Shown here: one piece after another, positions 39,201 to 51,200 of the stretch
Layout of the letters: the number at the start of each line of letters is the position of its first letter
How positions within the stretch are numbered: position 1 is the first letter of the stretch
NCBI GenBank assembly: GCA_949987565.1
Contig: OX465105.1
Span: forward strand, 4,360,159 to 4,424,158
Direction of reading: 5' to 3'
From: Luidia sarsii
Lineage: Eukaryota > Echinodermata > Asteroidea > Paxillosida > Luidiidae
Length of the DNA stretch: 64,000 nucleotides
The notes under the pieces: generated by a model
What the model was told of the DNA's origin: nothing
Database searches by the model: none
Seen by the model: only the letters and a program-made list of their open reading frames with translations
Program-made: the position numbers and the translations under genes

Positions 39201-42200
39201 TTACCAAAGAGGTCAACTTCAGCTTGAAGTGCCCGGCAATCGCGCGTAATATGAATGGGGAAAAGTATAGCCAAAAGGTTGTGAATGCGGAAACTAAAAT
39301 GTTATAGAAATGGTTTTTAGTAATGAACGGAAAGGCCATCAATACCTCAAGGGATTGGCCAAATTTAATGTCCTACTTTCTTTTGGAAAAATTGGGATTA
39401 GTTTAATTGCCCCATAGAGATCCATGCATTTGCACCTCTTTGGTAAGCTGAAATTCACTGCACTAAACGTTGCCAAGTTATTGAATGTTTGTGAATCTGT
39501 TATCGTTTTCTATCTGTCTCCTGTGGACGGCAGCTGTCTGTATCCTGGACAGGAATTGAGGAGGAGAGCGCCATCTTTGACTACCTGGTGGGGCTGAGCA
39601 GAGAGGCAGCCGACCCGACCCCAGACCTGGTCCCTTTCCAATCCACCTCAGGCCGTGAGCACGCCGTTCTCTACCATCCACTGATCAGCCAGGGCTCTGT
39701 GTTCCATCTGGTCCTGAGAGCGGTCAACAAGGCTCGGTCTACAGCCACCAAAGTAAGATGCGAAATGTGACTCAGTTACGGCATAACACTATGAACATCT
39801 AAACCGCGAAAAAGGGGTGAAAATGTCATTCGCCGTGAAACTTAAAAATCACTGTGATTTCACGGTGCATTTTACCATGAAAACAATCGCCTCTCTGACC
39901 TGATAAGGACATCTTCATGACACTAAAAGAGACCGTGAAAAAACCTGTGAATATCTAGGGTGGCAAGCTCCAGCCTTGAGGGATGGCTTATTCAATCACC
40001 AGTAGGGAACAACAGAGAGGTACTGATAGAGATACTGAATGGTGTCCTTGTAACTGTCACTCCCAGATACTTCTAAATTCCCCTTAGCCATTTACCGCCA
40101 TGAATGTGGCCTTGGAGACCACTCTCTTCTTGGGTTTTCAAGATTTTTTCGATGACATACAAATTATTTCCATACATTGCTGGAATTCAAAGTTTCGTGG
40201 CAAGAAATACAATGAGGCGTTGATGGAGCATCATACAGCCATTGTAATTGATAAGATCATCCTCGCCCAATGATTTACTGTTCCATTAAATGTATGAAGG
40301 ATGGATATTGTGTCTGATATGTTTGGTGATGAATTTTAACCCCATTTTCACGGTTTAGATGTTCATAGTGTAATAAGGACCTTCTTCCAAACTTGAGTTT
40401 TCGAGATTTGTTCGATGATAAACAAATTATTTCAAAGTCCCCATCGACATTGCAAGTAACGATATTGCGGTCACTGTCCAACGCGGCCAGCGGCCAGACC
40501 TCTTGGAACGGCGCGTGTACATTTGCATTGAGGATAACCCTTCACATTACGGACAACGACGCACCAAATTTCCAAAGTCAGAAACCTAGACGTCTTTCAT
40601 CTTGGTCACACGTTCTTGTGTTGAGGGTGCTGACTATTTATTTCTTATGCATGGTTACACATTAACGCGGCCGTTGTCGACACGATCGCGCATTCTTTTG
40701 ACTTCTCTGTCTTATTGAGTTGACATCGCTCCCCGATAATCCAAATAAAATACATGTAGTCTAAAAACAACTGTAAATGTGAACCGTGAAGACGGGGATT
40801 TTTGCGGGGCATCTCGGCCAGTAAAGAGGGCAACGACGGCACTGGCCATCATGGCCGTCGTTCAATTCAAGCCCTGAAATAGAGGTGAAAACACAGTGAA
40901 TTTTCTTTTCACGGCTAAATGACATTTTCACCCCTTTTTCACGGTTTAGATGTTCATAGTATTAGAACTCATTCTGTATCTACCTAATTCTCTGACCTAT
41001 GGAACCTCAACAAAGCGCATCCACAATGTACTAAAACTCAACGTATTGAGGAAAGTGTTGGTTGCCATCTCATCAGGGTCACAACAATGCAGAGGAAAGC
41101 CTGCACTGGACTACATGTACATATGCTCCCTCTCCCTCCCTCTCTCCCTCTCTCCCTCCCTCCCTCTCTCCCTCTCTCCCTCCCTCCCCTTCTCCCTCCC
41201 TCCCTCCCTCCCCTTCTCCCTCCCTCCCTCCCTCCCTCCCTCTCTCCCTCCCTCCCTCCCTCCCCTTCTCCCTCCCTCCCTCCCTCCCTCCCTCCCTCCC
41301 TCCCTCCCCCATCCCTCCCTCTCTCCCTCCCCCCTCCCTCCCTCCCTCCCTCCCTCCCTCCCTCCCTCCCTCCCTCCCTCCCTCCCTCCCTCCCTCCCTC
41401 CCTCCCTCCCTCCCTCCCTCCCTCCCTCCCTCCCTCCCTCCCTCCCTCCCTCCCTCCCTCCCTCCCTCCCTCCCTCCCTCCCTCCCTCCCTCCCTCCCTC
41501 CCTCCCTCCCCCCATCCCTCCCTCTCTCCCTCTCTCCCTCCCTCCCTCCCTCCCTCCCCTTCTCCCTCCCTCCCTCTCTCCCTCCCTCCCTCCCTCCCTC
41601 CCTCCCCCCATCCCTCCCTCTCTCCCTCCCTCCCTCCCTCCCTCCCTCCCTCCCTCCCTCCCTCCCTCCCTCCCTCCCTCCCTCCCTCCCTCCCTCCCTC
41701 CCCCCATCCCTCCCTCTCTCCCTCCCTCCCTCCCTCCCCCCATCCCTCCCTCTCTCCCTCCCTCCCTCCCTCCTTCCCTCCCTCTCTCCCTCCCTCGATC
41801 CCTTAGCAATAGAAGTTATTCTTTTCCGTCTTCAATGCATTGCTACAGGTGATCGGGCCTATCATTGTTGACACCAGCCCGCCGCTGTTCGTGGGCGAGA
41901 TCACGGTCTATTCTGAGGCCGACTACTTGATTGCCAGATGGCCGGAAGCCTGGGACGAGGAGGACACTGGCCTGGCCTACCAAGTAGCCATCGGTAAGCC
42001 CTCTGCGTCAACTCATTCTATTCATAGATTTTCAATCAAACAAATACATGAAAAATCCCTGTATGATCCCAGGGCTGGATTTCACAAAGCCTTATGATGC
42101 ATCGTAACTCAACTTACGATGGATAACCCATCGTAAGTTGTGATAGACCGTATGGTTTCTGTGCATCGCTCATCGTCTTGCGATTGATCGTGTTACAATG

Positions 42201-45200
42201 AGTTTGGTGAAATCGACCCCTGGAGATATACGTCAGAGAGACCTAACACATACAGCTGTGGTAATTTGGGGGTTTGGTTAGCGGGCTGTATCCTTCTGAA
42301 TGTTTCCCTATACCCAGCAAAGATAAGTAGACATCTTTGGGAATGCTGCCATCTAAGTCTGCGACCACTCGTTCTATTCATACATTTTCAATCAAACAAA
42401 TCCCTGTATGATCCCTGGAGATATATGTCAGATAGACCTAACACTTTGTGAATCAAATACAGCTGTGGTAATTTGGGGGTTTTGGTTAGGGCTGAATGGT
42501 TCTGAAAGGCTCTTCTACCCCAGCAAAGATAAGTAGTACACATCTTTGGGAAGGCTGCCATCTAAGAGCTGGATAGCTCAGATTCAACCGTTGTCAAGCA
42601 CTACGTTCTTTGGTTGCAGTGCATCTTTTCTCTCTACAGCACCCTCTTCCTCCTGATACAAGAAGAGCCCAGACTCTGCTGGACTATGACAGGAGTTTTT
42701 TGCCAGTCGAGATTTTTGAATTCCCTCCAGCGCTGTTTGTCATTCTTGACCGTAGTTGGCGGGATTGGGTTTTGTATAGATGAAAAAAAAATGGTAAGAG
42801 CACTGTAATGCAAAACCACAGGTCCTGGCATTCATGTCCCTGTCAATGTCAGTAGCAGACCTAGTACACATCTCCCTCACTCTCTGAACATCTAAACCGT
42901 GAAAAAGGGGTGAAAATGTCATTTTGCCGTGAAACTAAAAAGTCACTGTGATTTCAAGGTGCATTTTACAGTGAATTCACCGTGAAAATAATTGCCTCTC
43001 TGACCTGATAAGGACATCTTCAGGTCACTATAAAGACCATGAAAACACTGTTAATATCTGGGTGGCAAGCTCCAGCCTTGAAGGATGGCTAATTCAATTA
43101 CCAGTAGGGACCGCCAGCCCCCATAGAGGTACTGTATGGTGTCCTTGTAACTGTCACTTCCAGATATTTCTAAATTGCCTCTAGCCAAATTTACCACCAT
43201 GAATGTGGCCTTGGAGACCACTGGTGAAAACACAGTGAAAATGACTTGGCTAAACTGTGTGCCTTGAAATAGGGGTGAAAACACGGTGAATTTTCTGTTC
43301 ACTGCTAAATGACATTTCCAGCCCATTTTCACGGTTTAGATGTTCATAGTGTCAGAGGGAAGGCCTGTGACCAGCCTGCACTGATCAGTGCCTGGAAGGC
43401 TTGGCTCTTCCACTGGCCTATACCCCGTGACACTCAACCATTGCTTGCTTGCCTGGTTGCCTGGTTACAGGGAGTAGTCCCGGAGGCAGGGAGACCCTTG
43501 GCTACCGGACGGAGAGGGACTACGCCGTGGGGCCCTGCTTGGCCCGGCCGCTCTGCGCGGCCATCCCGCTGGAGGGTCTGGACTGGCGTATCCACGGCGA
43601 CCACGAGTACTACGTCTCGGTCCGGGCCCAGAACGGGGCGGGGCTCTGGACGCTGGTCACCTCGGGCGTGTACCGGCACGCCGTGCTGCTGCCGCCCGTG
43701 GGCGTGGTCTTGGATGTTGCCCCGCCCGGAGAACAGACTGCCGTGGAGTTTGGAGTACGTAGTGTCATCTTCCCCTCTTGATTTGTCAAAAAGTAGGAGG
43801 GCCTGACTTTTTTATCCTAGCAGGTTTTCTCAAAGGCAGAATGAAGAGGTATCTGCTAGTGTAGTACATGTAGTCATCTTATATGTACCTGAGTTTGCAG
43901 GTGTGTCACAAAACCCATTGACTTTGTGGCATTTTTATTTTTCAAGTCACAAGTCATGTAAGTCGAGTCAATATGTCTGAGTCTGAGTCATTTGTAATCC
44001 TGATTGAGTCTTGATTCATGGAAGATACGACCCAAGTAAACTAAGTCACTAGTCACAAGTCATGTAAGTCGAGTCAATATGTCTGAGTCTGAGTCATTTG
44101 TAATCCTGATTGAGTCTTGATTCATGGAAGATACGACCCAAGTAAACTAAGTCACTAGTCACAAGTCATGTAAGTCGAGTCAATATGTCTGAGTCTGAGT
44201 CATTTGTAATCCTGATTGAGTCTTGATTCATGGAAGATAAGACCCAAGTAAACTAAGTCACTAGTCACAAGTCATGTAAGTCGAGTCAATATGTCTGAGT
44301 CTGAGTCATTTGTAATCCTGATTGAGTCTTGATTCATGGAAGATAAGACCCAAGTAAACTAAGTCACTAGTCACAAGTCATGTAAGTCGAGTCAATATGT
44401 CTGAGTCTGAGTCATTTGTAATCCTGATTGAGTCTTGATTCATGGAAGATAAGACCCAAGTAAACTAAGTCACTAGTCACAAGTCATGTAAGTCGAGTCA
44501 ATATGTCTGAGTCTGAGTCATTTGTAATCCTGATTGAGTCTTGATTCAAGTAAGACAAGACCCAAGTAAACTAAGTCACTAGTCAGAGAAGGTTATGTTC
44601 AGACAGCGTTTTAAATTCGCTAGAACTACCATTTTAACCCGATCGGTTTTGCAAATATGTTGTCAAAATGCTCCGAGCTGCTAAAATGCTGTTTGGACAC
44701 AATCGCCTTTCAACATCCAGTTTTAGGCCGCGATGTTGACCCGCCACACTGCACAGCTTGCGTAACAGGTAATTATGCGCGATGTCTGTGTAGCGCATAA
44801 GAGGAAGTCCGCACTGGATGTGGGGCAGAGTACATGACCTTTTAAAACCGAAAATAAAACCTAACCGGTTTTAACTGCTTGCCGTACGATGCTGTACTTG
44901 TATGAATGCACTGTTTTAAATTTACAACTTGCCCCTTGTGCTTAGAAGGCATTTTATCTTGATTGGTTTTAACTAACACTCTGTCTGAACGTAGCCGAAG
45001 ATTGGCAGCACATAAGCTCTGTTTTCCAATATGAAGCCAGAACACATCATGGATTTCGCTATTTGTTACTCTCCCCCCCTCCACCCCTTCACGACGTGAT
45101 GTCCTACCATGCAGATTGCCAAGGACATTGACGTACAGATGTCCACTTCCAGCATCTCAGCCCGCTGGTTTGGCTTTGAGTCCCCGCACCTCCCCGTGCA

Positions 45201-48200
45201 CTACGAGATGGCCGTGGGATCCACAGCGGGTTCTACGGACGACGTCAGTGGGGGTTTTGCCTTGGTAGCCAATGCAACGTCTTACCGCTGGGAAGGGCTG
45301 AATCTCACGTCACTAACGGTAATGGAAACCAAGCAGACTTCAGCCTGGTACACAGCCTCACCTTCCAGACACTATGAACATCTAAACAGTGAAAATGGAG
45401 TGAAAATGTCATTTAGCCGTGAAAAGAAAATTCACCATGTTTTCACCCCTATTTCATGGCACACTGTTTAGCCATGTCATTTTCACTGTGTTTTCACCAG
45501 TGGTCTCCAAGTCCACATTCCTGGTGGTAAATGGGTAGAGGCAATTTAGAAGTATCTGGGAGTGACAGTTACAAGGAAACCATACAGTACCTCTATGGGG
45601 GCTGGTGGTCCCTACTGGTAATTGAATTAGCCATCCCTCAAGGCTGGAGTTTGCCACCCTAGATATTCACGTTTTTTTCACGGACTCTTTAGTGACCTGA
45701 AGAAGTCCTTATCAGGTCAGAGAGGCGAATATTTTCACGGTGAATTCACTGTAAAATGCACCGTGATGTTCATAGTGTCTGCAGTGCTCCTCACAGGAGC
45801 AAGAGTGCAGAGCTGATGAGGTCCTTGCAGAGTTTACATACATTGTCTGGAAGTGCATCCAGCTTTGGCTCAAATGCAGCATCTGTGTGTGTGTACAAGA
45901 TAAGGAGAACCAAGGAAAAACTGACTGGGAATTTTTTGAACAATTTGAAAAATTGGCAAAGAAAACTTTGACTGGACCGGGACTTGAACCCGAGACCTCT
46001 GGACTAACGTACAAGCGCTGGTACGTTCCCAGTTCCCAGTCAGTTTTTCCTTGGTTTGTTTGAATTGATTTGAAAAAGTTGCATCCACTTTGTGTGATCC
46101 CCGAGCTGCAGTAGCCAGGTTTACAACAATGAGTTGTTTGCATCTGAATGAAAGCAGGGGTGTGATGATCCCTGGAGATATATGGCAGTTAATGGTTGTA
46201 TTGCTTCTGACTGGCGCCCCCACCCTGGCAAAGACTAGTTGACTATTTGGGAGGCCACCATCTAAGGGCTGGATAGCTCAGATGGAAGAGCACTGGTACG
46301 TTAGTCCAGAGGTCTCGGGTTCAAGTCCCGGTCCAGTCAAAGTTTCCTTTGCCAATTTTTCAAGAGAAGAAGATCAACCACTTCATGCCGGGACCTCCGA
46401 ATTTGGAGAGCCGTTGATGATTGTCCAGGTTTTTAACAAAGACTCTTTTCAGCCTACCTCAAAAAGCCACTCAGACCTCTGATTGTGCCAGGTTTGACTT
46501 GCTTGTACACACAGTGTATTCTTATTTATTTATTTCACAGGTATTTGTATTAGTGTTCCTGATAGTTAAGTGATTACTGCACATTATTCAACAACCCCCG
46601 TGTTGCGGTCATGGGCACTGAAGCCTTTGCATGGTGGGTGAAACAATATAGGAGGGTTTGCAGTGACACCATGTACTGTATGAAGGTCTCTTAAAGAAGA
46701 GATATAGTTCTGAAAAGAACCTGAGTGATAACTCTATAGGAGGGTTTGTGGTGACACCATGTATAAGGTCTCTTAAAGAAGAGGTGTGGTTCTGAAAAAG
46801 AACCTGAGTGATAACTCTATAGGAGGGTTTGCAGTGACACCATGTATAAAGGTCTCTTAAAGAAGAGGTATGGTTCTGAAAAAGAACCTGAATGATGATA
46901 ACTCGACTTTCCGGCCCGCCATGTTTTTCCCCTTTCCTCAGGCATCATCACTGACATTTGTCATCCTATCTAGTGCTTCATCAGTCATTGGTTTTTCCCC
47001 CCTATTTGGTTTGCAATCCACAGACCTATTTTGTCACCGTCCGTGCCATTTCGGACGCTGGCAGTGTGAACGCCACCTCAGATGGTGTGAAGGTTATCCA
47101 GCCGGGTCAGATTCTGAACGCGACCACCATCAAGGATGGACTGGGCTGTGACCAGGAGAACAGTGAGTCTTGCACCCATGGAGGCTCTGGCTCCTCCCTC
47201 TCTATCTCTGTGTTTCTCTCCTAATCATTCATCTTCCATTTATGTCCCCTTAGGATACTTCATCAACACCACCAGGATTGCCTAACGGCTCATTCACTAC
47301 CCTTACTTGATTTCAGCCATCTACTTCTCTGTCTCTGTATCTTTGTCTGTGCCTGTATCTGTCTCTCTATCTCTGTCTTTGTCCCTATCTCTTGTCTCTG
47401 TCCCTATCTCTGCATCTTTCCCCATCTCTTGTCTCTGTCCCTATCTCTTGTCTCTGTCCCTATCTCTTGTCTCTGTCTGTTGAGTATGTTACTGTCACTG
47501 CCTTCTGCCACTGTCTGTTGTGTCTGTCACTGTCTCTGCCTTCTGCCACTGTCTGTTGTGTCTGTCACTGTCTCTGCCTTCTGCCACTGTCTGTTGTATC
47601 TGTCACTGTCACTGCCTTCTGCCACTGTCTGTTGTGTCTGTCACTGTCTCTGCCTTCTGCCACTGTCTGTTGTGTCTGTCACTGTCTTTGCCTTCTGCCA
47701 CTGTCTGTTGTGTCTGTCACTGTCACTGCCTTCTGCCACTGTCTGTTGTGTCTGTCACTGTCACTGCCTTCTGCCACTGTCTGTTGTGTCTGTCACTATC
47801 ACTGCCTTCTGCCACTGTCTGTTGTGTCAGTCACTGTCACTGCCTTCTGCCACTGTCTGTTGTGTCTGTCACTGTCACTGCCTTCTGCCACTGTCTGTTG
47901 TGTCTGTCAGCTGTCACTGCCTTCTGCCACTGTCTGTTGTGTCTGTCACTGTCTCTGCCTTCTGCCACTGTCTGTTGTGTCTGTCACTGTCACTGCCTTC
48001 TGCCACTGTCTGTTGTGTCTGTCACTGTCTCTGCCTTCTGCCACTGTCTGTTGTGTCTGTCACTGTCTCTGCCTTCTGCCACTGTCTGTTGTGTCTGTCA
48101 CTGTCTCTGCCTTCTGCCACTGTACTAGTCTGTTGTGTCTTGCCTCTATCTTCCCTGCAGCTTCATCCATCCCTGCAGGGTTATCCCATCACTCCTCTGC

Positions 48201-51200
48201 TCCCACTGTTGCCTGTGAGGATGACACCACCTACCAGACCTCAACCACCTTCTTGGCAGCACACTGGACCATACCAGAGCTACTCCAGCCCTTTGTGACA
48301 AATGCCCTGTGGACCGTTGAGCAGGAGATTGAGATCTATTTGGGTAAGTTTCTAATGATTTGATGAAGATGGTGCCCCTCTCTGTGTCTCATTGCTCTCT
48401 CATCCTCTGACTGAGGGTCTGTCTGTATAACTATGTCTCCCTGTCTCTGTCTCCATCTGTCTCTTTGTCTCTATCTCGCTGTATTTCTGACTGTCTGTCT
48501 CTTTTTTTCCATGTCTTTCTGTATCTCTGTCTCTTTCTGTCTCTCTGTCTCTTTCTGTCTCTCTGTCTCTTTCTGTCTCTCATCTGTCTCTTTCTGTCTC
48601 TGTCTCTTTCTGTCTTTCTTTCTCTCTGTCTCTCTCTGTTTCTCTCTGTTTCTCTCTGTCTCTCTCTGTCTCTCTGCCTCTTTCTGTCTGTTTGTCTCTT
48701 TATGTCTCTCTGTCTCTCTCGGTCTCTTTGTCTCTCTCTGTCTCTTGGTCTCTTTGTCTCTCTCGGTCTCTCTCTGTTTCTCTCTGTCTCTCTTTGTCTC
48801 TTTCTGTCTCTCTGTCTCTCTCTGTCTCTCTGTCTCTTTCTGTCTCTCTGTTTCTTTCTGTCTTTCTTTCTCTCTGTCTCTCTCTGTTTCTCTTTGTCTC
48901 CTTCTGTCACTCTGTTTCTCTCTGTCACTTTGTCTCTCTCTGTCTCTTTGTCTCTTTATGTCTCTCTGTTTCTCTCTGTCTCTCTCTGTCTCTCTGTCTT
49001 TCGGCCTCTTTGTCTCTCGGTCTCTCTGTCTCTCTCTGTCTCTCTCTGTCTCTCTCTGTCTCTCTCTGTCTCTCTCTGTCTCTCTCTGTCTCTCTCTGTC
49101 TCTCTCTGTCTCTCTCTGTCTTTCTCTGTCTCTCTCTGTCTCTCTCTGTCTCTCTCTGTTTCTCTCTTATTAGTCTCTCTGTGTCCCCCAAACTCTATCT
49201 GTCTCAGTCTCTTTCTCTCAAATGCTTACAGGTCCTGTCTCAATGGGATTGAATACGTATTTTGGTCTTTTAAACTGCTCCGATTATTTGCAGTTCCTGA
49301 TCGAAGTCTCGGCTTCACGTGTTCTCATGTTCACCTCTTTCAGATCACGGCTATACCACGGCAGAGTGGATTCCCGTAATTGAGAAGCAAGACCTGGGCA
49401 TGGCCTTCCAGCACATTGAGGCCGGCATCGGTCTGCACGACGGAGGCCATTACAGATCCAAGGTACACCAAAAACCTGATTGAAGCCTGCTAGCAGTAGC
49501 ACATACGCTGTGAAGCTCACAGTATTGACAGTGGATACTGCATTTTGTAGGTGGAATTTATGACCAACTTGCAATGTTCATCTGATGACAAAGGCTTTGT
49601 GATTCCTGGGGTGGATTTTCACAAAGCCTTACGATGCATCGCATCTCAACTTACGATGGATAACCTGTGGTAAGTTGTGATAGGCTGTATGGTTTCTGTG
49701 CATCGCTCATCGACTTTGCGACTGATTGTAAGTTACATTGAGTTTGGTGAAATTGACCGATGGATGTATAGCATGTTAATGGGGACATGTTTCTAACTGG
49801 CACCCCCACAGTACCCCAGGAAAGATCGTTTGAATATTCAGGAGGCCTGGATTGTTTACACGGTGTAGTGCTGGGAAATTTAACCAGAGGCAGAGGTTCA
49901 AAATTCAGTCCGGTCTGATTTTCTGCACTCTTTTACGAAATTTTGTTGGCCACCAAAAAAAAGGCCTCTGCAGAGTACAATCCCTAGAGGTATGTAGCAG
50001 TCGATGGTTATTTGTATCTGATGGGTAGCGTCCCCAAGAGAGACACCTGACTTCCTGGTTGTTGCTTCTCTCAGGTGCAACTCTGCCATGGAGACATCTG
50101 CTTCCATCCCGTCATCTCGGATGGCTTCTGGGTGCTGTCCCAGCCCCCAGAGGCTGGCGAGGTGACCCTGGTGGAGGTGGAGGAGTTGACGGACGGACGG
50201 ACGCTACTCTGGGCGGCCTTCCGGCCCTTTGCCCTGGACTACGTCACCCCTCACCGTGACTCCCTGGCGCTCATGGACCGCTATGAGTGGAGCCTGTACG
50301 AGACGAGTGGTGGCAACCCTGACGGCACCCTGACCCAATGGAGGACCATCGAAGACTTCTTCATCACCGGGGAGCTGGTAAGTCCCACCTCTCCTAGCTC
50401 TCCATTACTCTAGATCTCTGCTTTGCTTTCCTCTACTCTGCTGTGCTGTGCTCTGCTGTCTCGATCGTCTTGTCCTCTCCTGTCTTCTCCTGTGCTCTCA
50501 TGTCCTGTGCTCTCATGTCCTCTCCTGCCATGCCCTGTTCTGTCCTGTCCTCTCCATGTCATGTCCCATTCTGTCCTGTCCTGTCCTCTCCATGTCATGT
50601 CCTGTTCTGTTCTGTCCTGTCCTGTCCTGTCCTGTCCTGTCCTGTCCTGTCCTCTCGTCTCCATGTCCTGTCCTGTCCTGTCCTGTCCTGTCCTGTACCT
50701 GTCCTGTCCTCTCCATGTCATGTCCTGTTCTGTTCTGTCCTGTCCTCTCCATGTCATGTCCTGTTCTGTCCTGTCCTGTCATGTCCTGTCCTGTCCTGTC
50801 CTGTCCTCTCGTCTCCATGTCCTGTCCTGTTCTGTCCTGTCCTGTTCTGTCCTGTCCTGACCTGTCCTGACCAGTCCTGATCTGTCCTGTTCTGATCTGT
50901 CCTTTTATGTCCTTTTCTGTCCTTTTCTGTCCTGTCCTGTCCTGCCCTGTTCTGTCCTCTCGTCTCCATGTCCTGTCCTGTTCTGTCCTGTCCTGTTCTG
51001 TCCTGTCCTGTCCTCTCCATGTCATGTCCTGTTCTGTTCTGTCCTGTCCTCTCCATGTCATGTCCTGTTCTGTCCTGTCCTGTCATGTCCTGTCCTGTCC
51101 TGTCCTGTCCTGTCCTCTCGTCTCCATGTCCTGTCCTGTTCTGTCCTGTCCTGACCTGTCCTGACCAGTCCTGATCTGTCCTGTTCTGATCTGTCCTGTT

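Noticed and set aside
40950..41871. Frames of 239-300 residues rich in LPPSLPPS and GGREGGRE
   Set aside because: (CCCT)n microsatellite; no unique protein sequence.
47392..49379. Long frames with CCVCHCLCLLPLSVVS and SLCLSLSLSVS repeats
   Set aside because: Intronic 38-bp and TCTG arrays; the only coding parts are exons 23 and 24.
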